A stretch of DNA of 64,000 bases from Mycobacterium triplex (lineage in GTDB: Bacteria; Actinomycetota; Actinomycetes; Mycobacteriales; Mycobacteriaceae), in NCBI RefSeq assembly GCF_000689255.1, contig NZ_HG964446.1:2323565-2387564 (forward strand), written 5' to 3'. Position 1 is the first letter of the stretch. Each line of letters opens with the position of its first letter. Of the stretch, positions 8,607 to 17,235 are shown piece after piece. The notes beneath the pieces are model-generated. The model worked only from the letters and a program-made list of their open reading frames with translations. It was not told where the DNA came from and did not search any database. Made by a program: the position numbers and the translations under genes.

Positions 8607-10286
8607 ATGGCGTTGGCCAGCGGCGCGGTTTGTGCCGGTTATACCGTCGCTCGACGGCTCGGGTCCGGGGTGACTGGTGATGTCTACCTTGTTCAGGATC
8701 CCCGTTCCGCGCGCTGGCAGGCGCTGAAGGTTCTGTCCCCGGCGCTGTCGTCGGACCGGCAATTCCGCCGAAACTTTCTGTCCGAGACCCCGATGGTGAC
8801 CGGCCTGCATCACCAGCACATCGTGGCGGTACACGACCGCGGCGACTTCGACGGGCAGCTGTGGATCGCGATGGACTACGTGGCGGGCAGCAGCGCCGCG
8901 CAGCTGCTCAAGGACCGATTTCCGGCGGTGTGGCCCGTCGGCGAGGTGCTCGCGATCGTCGCCGCGGTGGCCGACGCGCTGGACTACGCCCACCAGCGCG
9001 GGCTGCTGCACCGCGACGTCAAACCGGCCAACATCCTGCTGACCAGCGAGCAACGGATTCTGTTGTCGGACTTCGGCGTGGCCCGCTCGCTGGGCGAGCA
9101 CTCCGGCGTGGTCGGATCGCATGTCCCGGTCGGCACGGTGGGCTACGCCGCGCCCGAGCAGTTGATGGGCGCCGATGTCGATCGGCGTGCGGATCAATAT
9201 GCGTTGGCGGCGACGGCCTTTCACCTGCTGACGGGCGCGCCGCCGACCGAATACCTCAGTCCGTCCGCCGCGCTGCGCGAGTTGCTGACCGCTGCGCCGC
9301 GCAAACTCAGCGACCAGCGTCCGGAACTGGCCCAGCTGGATCGGGTGTTCGCGCGGGCGCTCGCCAAACGGCCCGTCGACCGCTTCGCCAGTTGCCGAGA
9401 GTTCGCCGACGCGGCCGACGCGGTGGTCAGGGCGAAAGACCGCAGTCCCGAGGGCGTGCTGGTGCTGGATTACCCGGCCTACGACTGGCCCCCGGACGAC
9501 GACGCATCGACCGGGCAACCGGCCGCCGAGGCGCAGGCGCGGGTCAGCCTGCCGACGCGGCGCCGGCCCCGCAAGATCGTGGTCGGCGCCGTGGCGATCG
9601 TGGCGCTGATCGGGCTGTTCGCCTTCGGCATCTTCACCGGGCGAAAGATGGAGTCGACCGCGGCGCGCGCGGCAAGCGCCCCGACCAGCGCACCCGCTGT
9701 GGCCGCGGTGCCGCCGCCCACCACCGCGTCCGGTCCGCCAACCCCGCTGGACGGCACGTATCGCCTGGACGCCGAGCGGTCCAAGGAGACCTTCGACTAC
9801 ACGCCGAGCCCGCAACCGCCGGACGTCACCACGTGGTGGGCGCTGCGCTCGTCGTGCACGCCGTCGTACTGCTCGGCCGCCGCGGTGCTGCTGGACAACA
9901 ACGACCACACCCAGCCGGGCAACGTCGACGCTCGCCCGGTCATCTTCCAGTTCACCGACGGCCAGTGGCAGGCCCGGCCGGAAACAGTGCCCTTTCCCTG
10001 CGTGGGGCCAACCGGGATCACCAAGTCGCAGACCACCGTGCAGACCCTGGCGCTGCGGCCCAACCCGCAGGGCGCCCTCGTCGGCGAAATGGAGCTCGTC
10101 GTGCAAACCGACGAGTGTGGTCAGCGTGGGTCGGTGGTCCGGGTTCCCGCGAGGATGGTCCGCACCACCGACACCCCGTCCGGCGTCTATGTGCCGGACC
10201 CCGTCTCGGTCCCCGACCCCACCGGCCTGCTCACCCCCGCGCCCGCGGTGCCCAGCCCCGGGGTGCCGCCGAGGCCGGGGCGTTAG
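8607..10286 (+). CDS. pknI: Serine/threonine-protein kinase PknI
   Basis: 559 residues (M. tuberculosis PknI is about 585). The N-terminal kinase domain has the glycine loop RLGSGVTGDV, the ATP-anchoring Lys41 (ALKVL), HRDVKPAN near 135-142 with the catalytic Asp, DFG near 155 and GTVGYAAPEQ in the activation segment. A juxtamembrane region with TRRRPRK precedes one membrane helix (about 323-345), followed by an extracellular domain of about 200 residues with paired Cys and Pro-rich ends. This is the architecture of mycobacterial PknI, implicated in slowing intracellular growth and linked to the nearby division and secretion genes. The ATG is supported by the leaderless -10 box. Confidence 0.93.
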   Translation: MALASGAVCAGYTVARRLGSGVTGDVYLVQDPRSARWQALKVLSPALSSDRQFRRNFLSETPMVTGLHHQHIVAVHDRGDFDGQLWIAMDYVAGSSAAQLLKDRFPAVWPVGEVLAIVAAVADALDYAHQRGLLHRDVKPANILLTSEQRILLSDFGVARSLGEHSGVVGSHVPVGTVGYAAPEQLMGADVDRRADQYALAATAFHLLTGAPPTEYLSPSAALRELLTAAPRKLSDQRPELAQLDRVFARALAKRPVDRFASCREFADAADAVVRAKDRSPEGVLVLDYPAYDWPPDDDASTGQPAAEAQARVSLPTRRRPRKIVVGAVAIVALIGLFAFGIFTGRKMESTAARAASAPTSAPAVAAVPPPTTASGPPTPLDGTYRLDAERSKETFDYTPSPQPPDVTTWWALRSSCTPSYCSAAAVLLDNNDHTQPGNVDARPVIFQFTDGQWQARPETVPFPCVGPTGITKSQTTVQTLALRPNPQGALVGEMELVVQTDECGQRGSVVRVPARMVRTTDTPSGVYVPDPVSVPDPTGLLTPAPAVPSPGVPPRPGR

Positions 10287-10348
10287 CCGCTGCCTAGCGC
10301 TGTGACCTGCGCCTTTAGTGTGCCTCGGAAAAAGATTGCGAGTGCTCA

Positions 10349-10366
10349 CTATCTATGATAGGTTCG
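10349..10366 (+). promoter_or_regulatory. Promoter with palindromic candidate operator before the D-aminoacylase gene
   Basis: CTATCTATGATAG (10349-10361) is a perfect CTATC-N3-GATAG inverted repeat that contains TATGAT, a good -10 hexamer (10354-10359). A start near 10366 would leave a 21-base leader carrying the ribosome binding site. A repressor bound here would block polymerase; the TetR gene downstream in the same operon is the natural candidate, by inference only. Confidence 0.45.
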
Positions 10367-10386
10367 CTGAAACACCTGGAGGCGAA

Positions 10387-12171
10387 ATGGCGTACGACGT
10401 GATCATCCGCGACGGCTTGTGGTTCGACGGAACCGGCAGCGCACCACACACCCGCACGCTGGGTATCCGCGACGGCGTGGTGGCCACGGTGTCGAGCGCA
10501 CCGCTGGACGAGACGGGCTGCCCCGAGGTGATCGACGCGGCGGGCAAGTGGATCCTGCCCGGCTTCATCGACGTGCACACCCACTACGACGCCGAGGTGC
10601 TGCTGGACCCGGGCCTGCGCGAGTCGGTGCGCCACGGCGTCACCACCGTGCTGCTGGGCATGTGCTCGCTGTCGACGGTGTACGCCAACACCGAAGACGC
10701 CGCCGACCTGTTCAGCCGGGTCGAGGCGGTGCCGCGCAAGTACGTCCTGGGCGCACTGGAAACCAACCGGACCTGGAGCACCGCCGCCGAATACATCGCG
10801 GCAATCGACGCGCTGCCGCTGGGGCCGAATGTCGGTTCGCTGCTTGGTCATTCGGACTTGCGCGCCACGGTGCTCGGACTCGATCGGGCCACCGACGCCA
10901 CCGTCAAGCCCACCGACGCCGAACTGGAGAAGATGGCGGCGCTGCTCGACGAGGCGCTGGAGGCAGGCATGCTCGGCATGTCGGGCATGGACGCCGCGAT
11001 CGACAAACTCGACGGCGACCGCTTCCGCTCGCGGGCGCTGCCGTCCACCTTCGCGACCTGGCGCGAACGGCGCAAACTGATCAAGGTGCTGCGCAAGCGC
11101 GGCCGGATTCTGCAGAGCGCACCCGACGTCAACAACGCGATCACCGCGGTGCTGTTCTTCCTGGCCAGCAGCCGGATCTTCAACCGGCGCAAGGGCGTTC
11201 GGATGAGCCTGCTGGTGTCGGCCGACGCCAAGTCGAATCCGCTGGCCGTTTACGTGTTCGGGCCGGCAACGCGGTTGGCGAACAAGCTGCTGGGCGCCAG
11301 CGTGCGGTTCCAGCACCTGCCGGTGCCGTTCGAGCTGTACTCCGACGGGATCGACCTGCCGGTCTTCGAGGAGTTCGGCGCCGGCACCGCCGCACTGCAC
11401 CTGCGGGACCAGCTGCAGCGCAACGAATTACTGGCCGACGAGGCCTACCGGCGGGAGTTCCGCAAAGAGTTCGACCGCATCAAGCTGGGCCCGTCGCTGT
11501 GGCACCGCGACTTCCACGACGCGGTCATCGTCGAGTGCCCCGACAAGTCGTTGATCGGCAAGAGCTTTGGCGCGATCGCCGACGAGCGCGGCCTGCACCC
11601 GCTCGACGCGTTCCTCGATGTGCTGGTCGACAACGGTGAACGCAACGTGCGATGGACCACCATCGTGGCCAACCACCGGCCCAAGCTGCTCGACGCGCTG
11701 GCCAACGAGGAAAGCGTGCATATGGGCTTCTCGGACGCCGGTGCGCACCTGCGCAATATGGCCTTCTACAACTTCGGAATCAAGTTGCTCAAGCGAACCC
11801 GCGACGCCTACCGGGCGGGTGCGCCGTTCATGACCACCGAACGCGCGGTGCACCGGCTCACCGGTGAACTGGCGGACTGGTTCGGCATCGACGCCGGAAC
11901 CCTGCGCCAAGGCGACCGGGCCGACTTCGTGGTGATCGACCCGGCCGGCCTGAACGACGAGGTCGAGGCCTACCACGAGGAAGAGGTCCCCTTCTACGGC
12001 GGCCTGCGGCGCATGGTCAATCGCAACGACGACGCCGTCGTCGCGACCGGCGTGGGCGGCGCCGTGGTGTTCCGCGCGGGCGAGTTCCGCGAGGGATACG
12101 GGCAGACCGTGAAGTCGGGCCGCTACCTGCGGGCCGGCCGGCGCACCCAGCATTCGGCCGCACTGGTCTGA
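10387..12171 (+). CDS. N-acyl-D-amino-acid deacylase family amidohydrolase (Rv2913c-like)
   Basis: About 594 residues. It belongs to the D-aminoacylase branch of the amidohydrolase superfamily: HTHYDAE near residue 63 is the HxH metal motif, LLGHSDLR near 150 and FSDAGAHLRNM near 450 supply later metal and catalytic residues, and a C-terminal beta domain (DFVVIDPAGL onward) completes the fold. The expected reaction is hydrolysis of N-acyl-D-amino acids or related amides. The ATG at 10387 is preferred to the upstream GTG because TGGAGG precedes it. The TetR gene begins five bases after its stop, so the two form an operon. Confidence 0.9.
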   Translation: MAYDVIIRDGLWFDGTGSAPHTRTLGIRDGVVATVSSAPLDETGCPEVIDAAGKWILPGFIDVHTHYDAEVLLDPGLRESVRHGVTTVLLGMCSLSTVYANTEDAADLFSRVEAVPRKYVLGALETNRTWSTAAEYIAAIDALPLGPNVGSLLGHSDLRATVLGLDRATDATVKPTDAELEKMAALLDEALEAGMLGMSGMDAAIDKLDGDRFRSRALPSTFATWRERRKLIKVLRKRGRILQSAPDVNNAITAVLFFLASSRIFNRRKGVRMSLLVSADAKSNPLAVYVFGPATRLANKLLGASVRFQHLPVPFELYSDGIDLPVFEEFGAGTAALHLRDQLQRNELLADEAYRREFRKEFDRIKLGPSLWHRDFHDAVIVECPDKSLIGKSFGAIADERGLHPLDAFLDVLVDNGERNVRWTTIVANHRPKLLDALANEESVHMGFSDAGAHLRNMAFYNFGIKLLKRTRDAYRAGAPFMTTERAVHRLTGELADWFGIDAGTLRQGDRADFVVIDPAGLNDEVEAYHEEEVPFYGGLRRMVNRNDDAVVATGVGGAVVFRAGEFREGYGQTVKSGRYLRAGRRTQHSAALV

Positions 12172-12176
12172 CCGGG

Positions 12177-12779
12177 ATGGCCCGAACCCAGCAGCAACGC
12201 CGCGAGGAGACCGTCGGGCGGCTCCTCGAGGCATCCATCGCCAGCATCATCGAGGTCGGATATGCCCGCGCGTCGGCGGCCGTGATCACCAAGCGGGCCG
12301 GAGTGTCGGTGGGGGCGCTGTTCCGTCACTTCGAGACGATGAGCGACTTCATGGCCGCGACCGCGTCGGAGGTGTTGCGCCGCCAGGTGGAGTCGTTCAC
12401 CAAGCAGGTCGCCCAGATTCCGGCCGACCGGCCGGTGCTGGAGGCGGCGCTGACGATCCTGCGCGACATCACCGGGGGGCCGACGAACGCGGTGCTCTAT
12501 GAGCTGATGATCGCCGCACGCACCGACGACAAGCTCAACGCGCACCTACGTGAGGTGATGGCGCAGTACACCGCGAAGATCCTCGACGCGGCCCGCGCCC
12601 TGCCGGGCGCCGAGGGCATCGATTCCGAGACGTTCCCGGCGTTGGTGGCGCTGTTGACCAACGTCTTCGACGGAGCGGCGATCGTGCGCGGGATTTTCCC
12701 CGAGCCCGACATCGAAGAGCAACGAATTGCGTTGCTGTCCAAGATGTTTACCGGGCTGGTCCCGAACCAGGCTCGCTAG
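12177..12779 (+). CDS. TetR family transcriptional regulator (Rv2912c-like)
   Basis: 200 residues. The N-terminal TetR DNA-binding domain has helix-turn-helix residues about 30-52, containing AVITKRAGVSVGALFRHFE, followed by a ligand-binding helical domain. It is cotranscribed with the preceding D-aminoacylase and probably controls it; the palindrome at 10349-10361 is a plausible site. Its stop codon overlaps the stop of the convergent dacB2 gene by four bases. The ligand is unknown. Confidence 0.9.
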   Translation: MARTQQQRREETVGRLLEASIASIIEVGYARASAAVITKRAGVSVGALFRHFETMSDFMAATASEVLRRQVESFTKQVAQIPADRPVLEAALTILRDITGGPTNAVLYELMIAARTDDKLNAHLREVMAQYTAKILDAARALPGAEGIDSETFPALVALLTNVFDGAAIVRGIFPEPDIEEQRIALLSKMFTGLVPNQAR

Positions 12780-13645
12780 AGTGAACCGATGCTCGCCGAC
12801 GGGTTGAGCGCGAAGCCCCAGTCGAACAAGCTGCCGGCCTGATCCCAGTACGTCGGTCCGCCCGGCTTGACCATCCCGTACATCATCGCGACCACCAAGC
12901 GGCGTCCACCGCGGGCGGCGGCACCGACGAAGGTCTTGCGGGCGGCGTTGGTGAACCCGGTCTTGCCGCCGATCGCGCCCGGATAGCGGGTCAGCAGTTC
13001 GTCTTGGTTGGTGATCGGTTCGTCGCCGTGGTCGCCGGGGAACATCGCCGACGGCTCGGCCGTGATGTGGGCGAACGTCGGGTTGGCCATCGCGGCCCGG
13101 AAGATGACGGCCAGGTCGTGCGCCGTCGAGGCGCCGGAGCCGCCGGGCCCGTCCAGCCCGGACGGGGTCGCGGCGTGGGTACTGGTCGCCCCCAGCGAGG
13201 CCGCCTTCGCGTTCATCTTCGCCACCGTGGCATCGGCGCCGCCCAGCAGATGCGCCAGCGTGTTCGCGGCATCGTTGCCGGAAACCAGCAGCAGGCCGTC
13301 GAGCAGCTGGCGGGCGGTGTAGACGCGGCCGGGTTTGATGCCGACGCAGTTGCATTCGATCTGGGTGTCGGCGACGTCGGCGACGACGGTGGAGTCCAGG
13401 TTCACCTCGTCCAGGGCCACCAGCGCCAGCAGCACCTTGATCGTGCTCGCCGGCGGGTGAGCCACATACTGGTCGCGACCGGCCAGCACCTGACCGCTGT
13501 CCAGGTCGGCCAGGATCCAGGTCTGGGCCGGACCGTCGGGAATCGGCATCGAGCCGATCGGCTGCATGTCGTCGGCCCAGGACAGGGGAGCGGTGACACC
13601 GGCGACCGTGAGCAGCGCAGCAGCTGCGGCGATGAGTTTCCGCAT
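12776..13645 (-). CDS. dacB2: D-alanyl-D-alanine carboxypeptidase DacB2
   Basis: About 289 residues. A serine peptidase S11 enzyme trimming the terminal D-Ala from peptidoglycan stem peptides. A signal peptide (residues 1-24, ending SWADD) is followed by the three penicillin-binding motifs: Ser67-T-I-Lys70, Ser122-G-Asn124 and Lys228-T-G. The ATG at 13645 gives a clean MRKLIAAAA signal; the ORF could extend to 13672 but that adds a soluble stretch before the signal. TAAACT eight bases upstream suggests a near-leaderless start. Length agrees with M. tuberculosis DacB2 (291). Confidence 0.93.
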   Translation of the reverse strand: MRKLIAAAAALLTVAGVTAPLSWADDMQPIGSMPIPDGPAQTWILADLDSGQVLAGRDQYVAHPPASTIKVLLALVALDEVNLDSTVVADVADTQIECNCVGIKPGRVYTARQLLDGLLLVSGNDAANTLAHLLGGADATVAKMNAKAASLGATSTHAATPSGLDGPGGSGASTAHDLAVIFRAAMANPTFAHITAEPSAMFPGDHGDEPITNQDELLTRYPGAIGGKTGFTNAARKTFVGAAARGGRRLVVAMMYGMVKPGGPTYWDQAGSLFDWGFALNPSASIGSL

Positions 13646-13688
13646 GGCCGCAAAGTTTAACTTCCGGCCCAAGCCCTCGCCGCCTGCC

Positions 13689-14030
13689 TCACGGGCACCA
13701 GGGCGGAACCGGGCAGAACGGCAGCGTGGGCAGCGGCAGGTAGGACGTCTGGGTGGGCACCGGCCCCGGCGGCGGCGGGTGCTTGAACGGAAGTGACGAC
13801 CAGGAGTAGAAGACGCCGGTGCCGGTGTCGTGCACGCCCTGGTAGTCCCAGTAGAAGTCGTGGCAGACGTTCGCGTCCCAGGGGATGGGCCGGCCCGCCG
13901 GATCCGGATCGCCCGGACACCAGCGCTGACAGGAGCTGCCCGGCGCGCAGTCCCCGGGAGCGGCCGCCGCCAAAGGCGCCCCGGCCCAAACCGACAAGAC
14001 CGTTGCCAAGCAGGCCAGTCCTGCTCTCAT
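13689..14030 (-). CDS. Small secreted proline-rich protein with four-cysteine core
   Basis: 113 residues. Signal peptide 1-24 ending in AAAAPGD; the mature part has a CAPGSSCQRWCPG segment, then PIPWDANVCHDFYWD and a Pro-rich tail ending in FCPVPPWCP. Six Cys in a secreted protein suggest disulphides. It resembles short mycobacterial proteins of unknown role that share the GDPxPxGxPIPWDxNVCHD pattern. Start chosen at the Met preceding the signal; GAGGAGA lies 13 bases upstream, somewhat distant. Separated from dacB2 by 43 bases and possibly cotranscribed with it. Confidence 0.75.
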   Translation of the reverse strand: MRAGLACLATVLSVWAGAPLAAAAPGDCAPGSSCQRWCPGDPDPAGRPIPWDANVCHDFYWDYQGVHDTGTGVFYSWSSLPFKHPPPPGPVPTQTSYLPLPTLPFCPVPPWCP

Positions 14031-14089
14031 AGCTGGGATTATTCTCCTCGCCGGCTTTGCGTGGAATGGGAATGAGGGAGGAGACACCT

Positions 14090-14140
14090 ATGAGTCACCG
14101 TATCGACTACGAAGCCGCCGCCCGCCGACCGCTGTCGTAG
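14090..14140 (+). CDS. Possible 16-residue micro-ORF with strong ribosome binding site
   Basis: ATG at 14090 preceded by GGGAGGAGACACCT encodes MSHRIDYEAAARRPLS and stops at 14140. The very good Shine-Dalgarno sequence for so short a frame suggests a real leader peptide or the 5' remnant of a lost gene. No function is recognised, and the 79 bases after it contain no obvious attenuator. Confidence 0.35.
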   Translation: MSHRIDYEAAARRPLS

Positions 14141-14234
14141 CGAAAAACGCTGGAACGCAAGGGAACTGAACCCACGCTAGCGGTGGTGGCGAGTCGCCGC
14201 GACGTCCCGGTCACCCCGGGTGTTGAATCGAGGC

Positions 14235-14666
14235 ATGTTGAGCCTGGCCGAAATTTCCGACCGTCTGGAGATCCAGCAGCTGATGGTGGACTATTCCACC
14301 GCTATTGACCAGCGGCGATTCGACGATTTGGACAAGGTGTTCACCGAAGACGCGTACATCGACTACACGGCCTTGGGAGGAATCGAGGGCCGTTTCCCCG
14401 AGGTCAAGAAGTGGCTGTCGGAGGTGCTGCCGAGCTTCCCGGTGTACGCCCACATGCTCGGGAACTTCTCGGTTCGGATCGACGGGGACACGGCCTCCTC
14501 ACGGGTGATCTGCTTCAACCCGATGGTCTTGCCCGGTGACTCCGGCAAACCGGGAGACCAGGTGATGTTCTGTGGGCTCTGGTATGACGACGAGTTCGTG
14601 CGCACCCCCGAGGGCTGGCGGATGTCGCGCCGGGTCGAGACGAAGGTTTTCCAAAAGATCATGTGA
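14235..14666 (+). CDS. SnoaL-like/NTF2-fold protein (Rv2910c-like)
   Basis: 143 residues from the ATG (or 148 from GTG 14220). It shows the pattern of SnoaL-like domain proteins: an N-terminal helix LEIQQLMVDYSTAID, then RRFDDLDKVFTEDAYIDY and later beta strands ending GWRMSRRVETK. Such proteins act as small ketosteroid-isomerase-like enzymes or binding proteins; a specific reaction cannot be assigned. Size and position correspond to M. tuberculosis Rv2910c (147 residues). Confidence 0.85.
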   Translation: MLSLAEISDRLEIQQLMVDYSTAIDQRRFDDLDKVFTEDAYIDYTALGGIEGRFPEVKKWLSEVLPSFPVYAHMLGNFSVRIDGDTASSRVICFNPMVLPGDSGKPGDQVMFCGLWYDDEFVRTPEGWRMSRRVETKVFQKIM

Positions 14667-14713
14667 CGCCGCAAACGCGGTGATCGATCGCGGTAACCGG
14701 GGTACCTTAAGGC

Positions 14714-15046
14714 ATGCGTTCCATCTATGTCGCTGTGGCGGTCGGCATTTCCGCCGCCGCCTTGCCCATCGCCCCGGTCGTGCTGTCGGGGGCGCCGTCT
14801 GCCCACGCCGAGACCGGCGTCGTCGGTTACGCGAGTTGCCTGGGCGGCGACACGAAGCCCCCACCGCCGGGGGTCAGTGCGGAAGACTGGTTTCCCAGCG
14901 TTCACGTGATCACGAACGATATCGATTCCGGTATTCCCTCCGCCGAAGTGACCCGGCGACTGGTGGATATGGGTGTCGCGCCGAAAGATGCCGCTCTGCG
15001 GGTGCAGTGTTTCCTCGCCAACCAGCCGCGCGGATCCGGCCATTGA
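14714..15046 (+). CDS. Secreted DUF732-type protein
   Basis: 110 residues with a signal peptide (about 1-33, ending SAHA-ET) and a small helical mature domain containing two Cys (SCLGGD and VQCFLAN), the layout of the mycobacterial DUF732 secreted family. TACCTT lies five bases upstream of the ATG, so the mRNA may be leaderless. Function unknown. Confidence 0.75.
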   Translation: MRSIYVAVAVGISAAALPIAPVVLSGAPSAHAETGVVGYASCLGGDTKPPPPGVSAEDWFPSVHVITNDIDSGIPSAEVTRRLVDMGVAPKDAALRVQCFLANQPRGSGH

Positions 15047-15106
15047 CGGCCTCAGCGCACTGACGCGGGGCCGGCGGGCGGGCGAATTTCTGCCAAAGGC
15101 GCTCGT

Positions 15107-15170
15107 TCTGGCACAATAGGCGGCTGTCCGCCGCGCGACCCGCCCCGTTGCCGGGGCGCTTGTTCGGCGG
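15107..15170 (+). promoter_or_regulatory. rpsP promoter core and structured leader
   Basis: TCTGGCACAAT (15107-15117) is identical to the sequence at 18394-18404 before rplS and should contain the -10 (CACAAT). The presumed leader of about 134 bases contains a nested hairpin: CCGCCG (15128-15133) with CGGCGG (15165-15170) enclosing GCCCCG-ttgc-CGGGGC (15142-15157). It may be an autoregulatory leader, but no known ribosomal leader class is recognised. Confidence 0.5.
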
Positions 15171-15257
15171 TCACACACGCGAGGCAAAACCGGATCCGGG
15201 TATCCCGCCCTGGTCGCTGAATTGCAGCGTGACACCCACAGGAGAATTCGCTTAATC

Positions 15258-15743
15258 ATGGCTGTGAAGATCAAGCTCACTCGGCTTGGCAAGATCCGCA
15301 ACCCGCAGTACCGCATCGCCGTCGCCGACGCACGCACGCGGCGCGACGGCCGCTCGATCGAGGTGATCGGCCGCTACCACCCTAAGGAAGACCCGAGCCT
15401 GATCGAGATCGACTCGGAGCGGGCCCAGTACTGGCTATCGGTGGGCGCCCAGCCGACCGAACCCGTCGTCAAGCTGCTGAAGATCACCGGCGACTGGCAG
15501 AAGTTCAAGGGTCTGCCCGGCGCCGAGGGCAGCCTGCGGGTCGCCCCGGCCAAGCCCAGCAAGCTGGAGCTGTTCAACGCCGCGCTGGCTGAGGCCGACG
15601 GCGGCCCGACCACCGAGGCGGCCAAGCCGAAGAAGAAGACCCCGGCCAAGAAGGCCGCGAAGGCCGACGAGGCTCCCGCCGAAGCCGAGGCGCCGACCGC
15701 CGAGGCCCCGGCCGAGGGCGCCGAGCAGCCGACGGAAAGCTGA
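15258..15743 (+). CDS. rpsP: 30S ribosomal protein bS16
   Basis: 161 residues. The first 100 match bS16 ([13 protein letters not shown] onward), needed for 30S assembly. As in other mycobacteria it carries a long C-terminal extension rich in Ala, Lys, Pro and Glu ([11 protein letters not shown], then [11 protein letters not shown]). The start is fixed by homology; AGGAGAA lies about 13 bases upstream. It heads the rpsP-KH-rimM-trmD operon. Confidence 0.97.
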   Translation: MAVKIKLTRLGKIRNPQYRIAVADARTRRDGRSIEVIGRYHPKEDPSLIEIDSERAQYWLSVGAQPTEPVVKLLKITGDWQKFKGLPGAEGSLRVAPAKPSKLELFNAALAEADGGPTTEAAKPKKKTPAKKAAKADEAPAEAEAPTAEAPAEGAEQPTES

Positions 15744-15747
15744 CGCG

Positions 15748-15990
15748 ATGAGTACGGTCGTTGTCGACGCTGTCGAACATCTGGTGCGCGGAATCGTGGA
15801 CAACCCGGACGACGTCCGGGTGGACCTGGTGACCAGCCGGCGTGGGCGCACCGTCGAGGTGCATGTCCACCCCGAGGATCTGGGCAAGGTGATCGGTCGC
15901 GGGGGACGTACCGCGACGGCGTTGCGCACGCTGGTCGCCGGTATCGGTGGCCGGGGCATCCGGGTCGACGTGGTGGACACCGACCAGTAG
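15748..15990 (+). CDS. khpA: KH-domain RNA-binding protein, KhpA-type (Rv2908c-like)
   Basis: 80 residues, the full size of the family. A single KH domain with GRGG (residues 50-53) as the GxxG RNA-binding loop. KhpA proteins bind many RNAs and influence cell elongation in other Gram-positive bacteria, often with KhpB. It starts five bases after rpsP, inside the ribosome-assembly operon. Confidence 0.93.
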   Translation: MSTVVVDAVEHLVRGIVDNPDDVRVDLVTSRRGRTVEVHVHPEDLGKVIGRGGRTATALRTLVAGIGGRGIRVDVVDTDQ

Positions 15991-16002
15991 GTCTTTTTAC
16001 TC

Positions 16003-16536
16003 ATGGAGCTGCTCGTCGGGCGCGTCGTGAAAGCACACGGCATCACCGGCGAGGTGGTCGTGGAAGTTCACACCGACGACCCCGATGATCGCTTCGCATC
16101 GGGAATTACCTTGCGCGCCAAGCCATCCCGTGGCCGCGGCGAAGAACGCAGCTATGTGGTCGCCGGCGCGCGCGAGCACGGCGGCCGGCTGCTGGTGCGG
16201 CTGGCCGGCGTGGACGACCGCGACGCCGCCGACGCGCTGCGCGGCAGCCTGTTCGTGGTGGACTCCGACGACCTGCCGCCGATCGACGAGCCGGACACCT
16301 ACTACGACCACCAGCTCGAGGGTCTGCGGGTCCGGACCACGGCGGGACAGGATCTCGGTGTCATCGCCGAGGTGCTGCACACCGCGGCCGGAGAGCTGTT
16401 GGCGGTGCACCGAACCGACGGCGAACAAACCCGGGAAGTATTGGTGCCGTTCGTGAATGCGATCGTCACGTCGGTGTCGCTGGACGACCGGATGGTCGAA
16501 ATCGATCCGCCCGAGGGCCTGCTGGATCTGGGGTAG
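16003..16536 (+). CDS. rimM: Ribosome maturation factor RimM
   Basis: 177 residues. The N-terminal RimM domain begins with [14 protein letters not shown] and the C-terminal PRC-barrel starts around YYDHQLEGL. It assists 16S rRNA processing and binding of uS19 in the 30S head. Twelve bases after the KH gene and three before trmD, the conserved order. Confidence 0.95.
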   Translation: MELLVGRVVKAHGITGEVVVEVHTDDPDDRFASGITLRAKPSRGRGEERSYVVAGAREHGGRLLVRLAGVDDRDAADALRGSLFVVDSDDLPPIDEPDTYYDHQLEGLRVRTTAGQDLGVIAEVLHTAAGELLAVHRTDGEQTREVLVPFVNAIVTSVSLDDRMVEIDPPEGLLDLG

Positions 16537-16539
16537 CCG

Positions 16540-17235
16540 GTGCGCATAGACGTCGTGACGATTTTTCCGGCCTACCTGGACCCGCTGCGGCAATCGTTGC
16601 CCGGCAAGGCAATTGCGTCGGGGCTGGTCGATCTGCGGGTGCACGACCTGCGCGGGTGGACTCATGACGTACACCACTCGGTGGACGACGCGCCCTACGG
16701 CGGCGGGCCGGGGATGGTGATGAAGGCGCCGGTGTGGGGCGAGGCGCTGGATGAAATCTGCTCTGAGGAAACGCTATTGGTCGTTCCCACGCCGGCCGGC
16801 GGGTTGTTCAAACAACCCACCGCCGCGCGCTGGAGCACCGAAAAGCATCTGGTGTTCGCCTGCGGCCGCTACGAGGGCATCGACCACCGCGTCGTCGAGG
16901 ATGCCGCGCGCCGGATGCGGGTCGAAGAAGTCTCGATCGGCGACTACGTGCTGCCCGGCGGCGAGTCGGCGGCCGTCGTGATGATCGAGTCCGTGCTGCG
17001 GCTGCTGACCGGCGTACTGGGCAATCCCGCGTCGCATCGCGAGGATTCGCACTCGGAGGTGCTGGGCGGTCTGTTGGAGGGGCCGAGCTACACCCGGCCG
17101 CCGAGCTGGCGCGGCCTCGACGTCCCCGACGTACTGCTGTCGGGCGATCACGCGCGCATCGCGGCCTGGCGCCGGGAGGTATCGCTGCGGCGCACGCGCG
17201 AACGTCGCCCCGATCTGCAGCCGGGCGACCCTTAG
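16540..17235 (+). CDS. trmD: tRNA (guanine-37-N1) methyltransferase TrmD
   Basis: 231 residues. A SPOUT-class methyltransferase forming m1G37 in tRNAs. [13 protein letters not shown] opens the protein; the trefoil-knot AdoMet site contains CGRYEGID near 107 and [11 protein letters not shown] near 132, and a C-terminal domain has [17 protein letters not shown] start three bases after rimM. The stop overlaps the convergent lppW stop by four bases. Confidence 0.97.
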   Translation: MRIDVVTIFPAYLDPLRQSLPGKAIASGLVDLRVHDLRGWTHDVHHSVDDAPYGGGPGMVMKAPVWGEALDEICSEETLLVVPTPAGGLFKQPTAARWSTEKHLVFACGRYEGIDHRVVEDAARRMRVEEVSIGDYVLPGGESAAVVMIESVLRLLTGVLGNPASHREDSHSEVLGGLLEGPSYTRPPSWRGLDVPDVLLSGDHARIAAWRREVSLRRTRERRPDLQPGDP

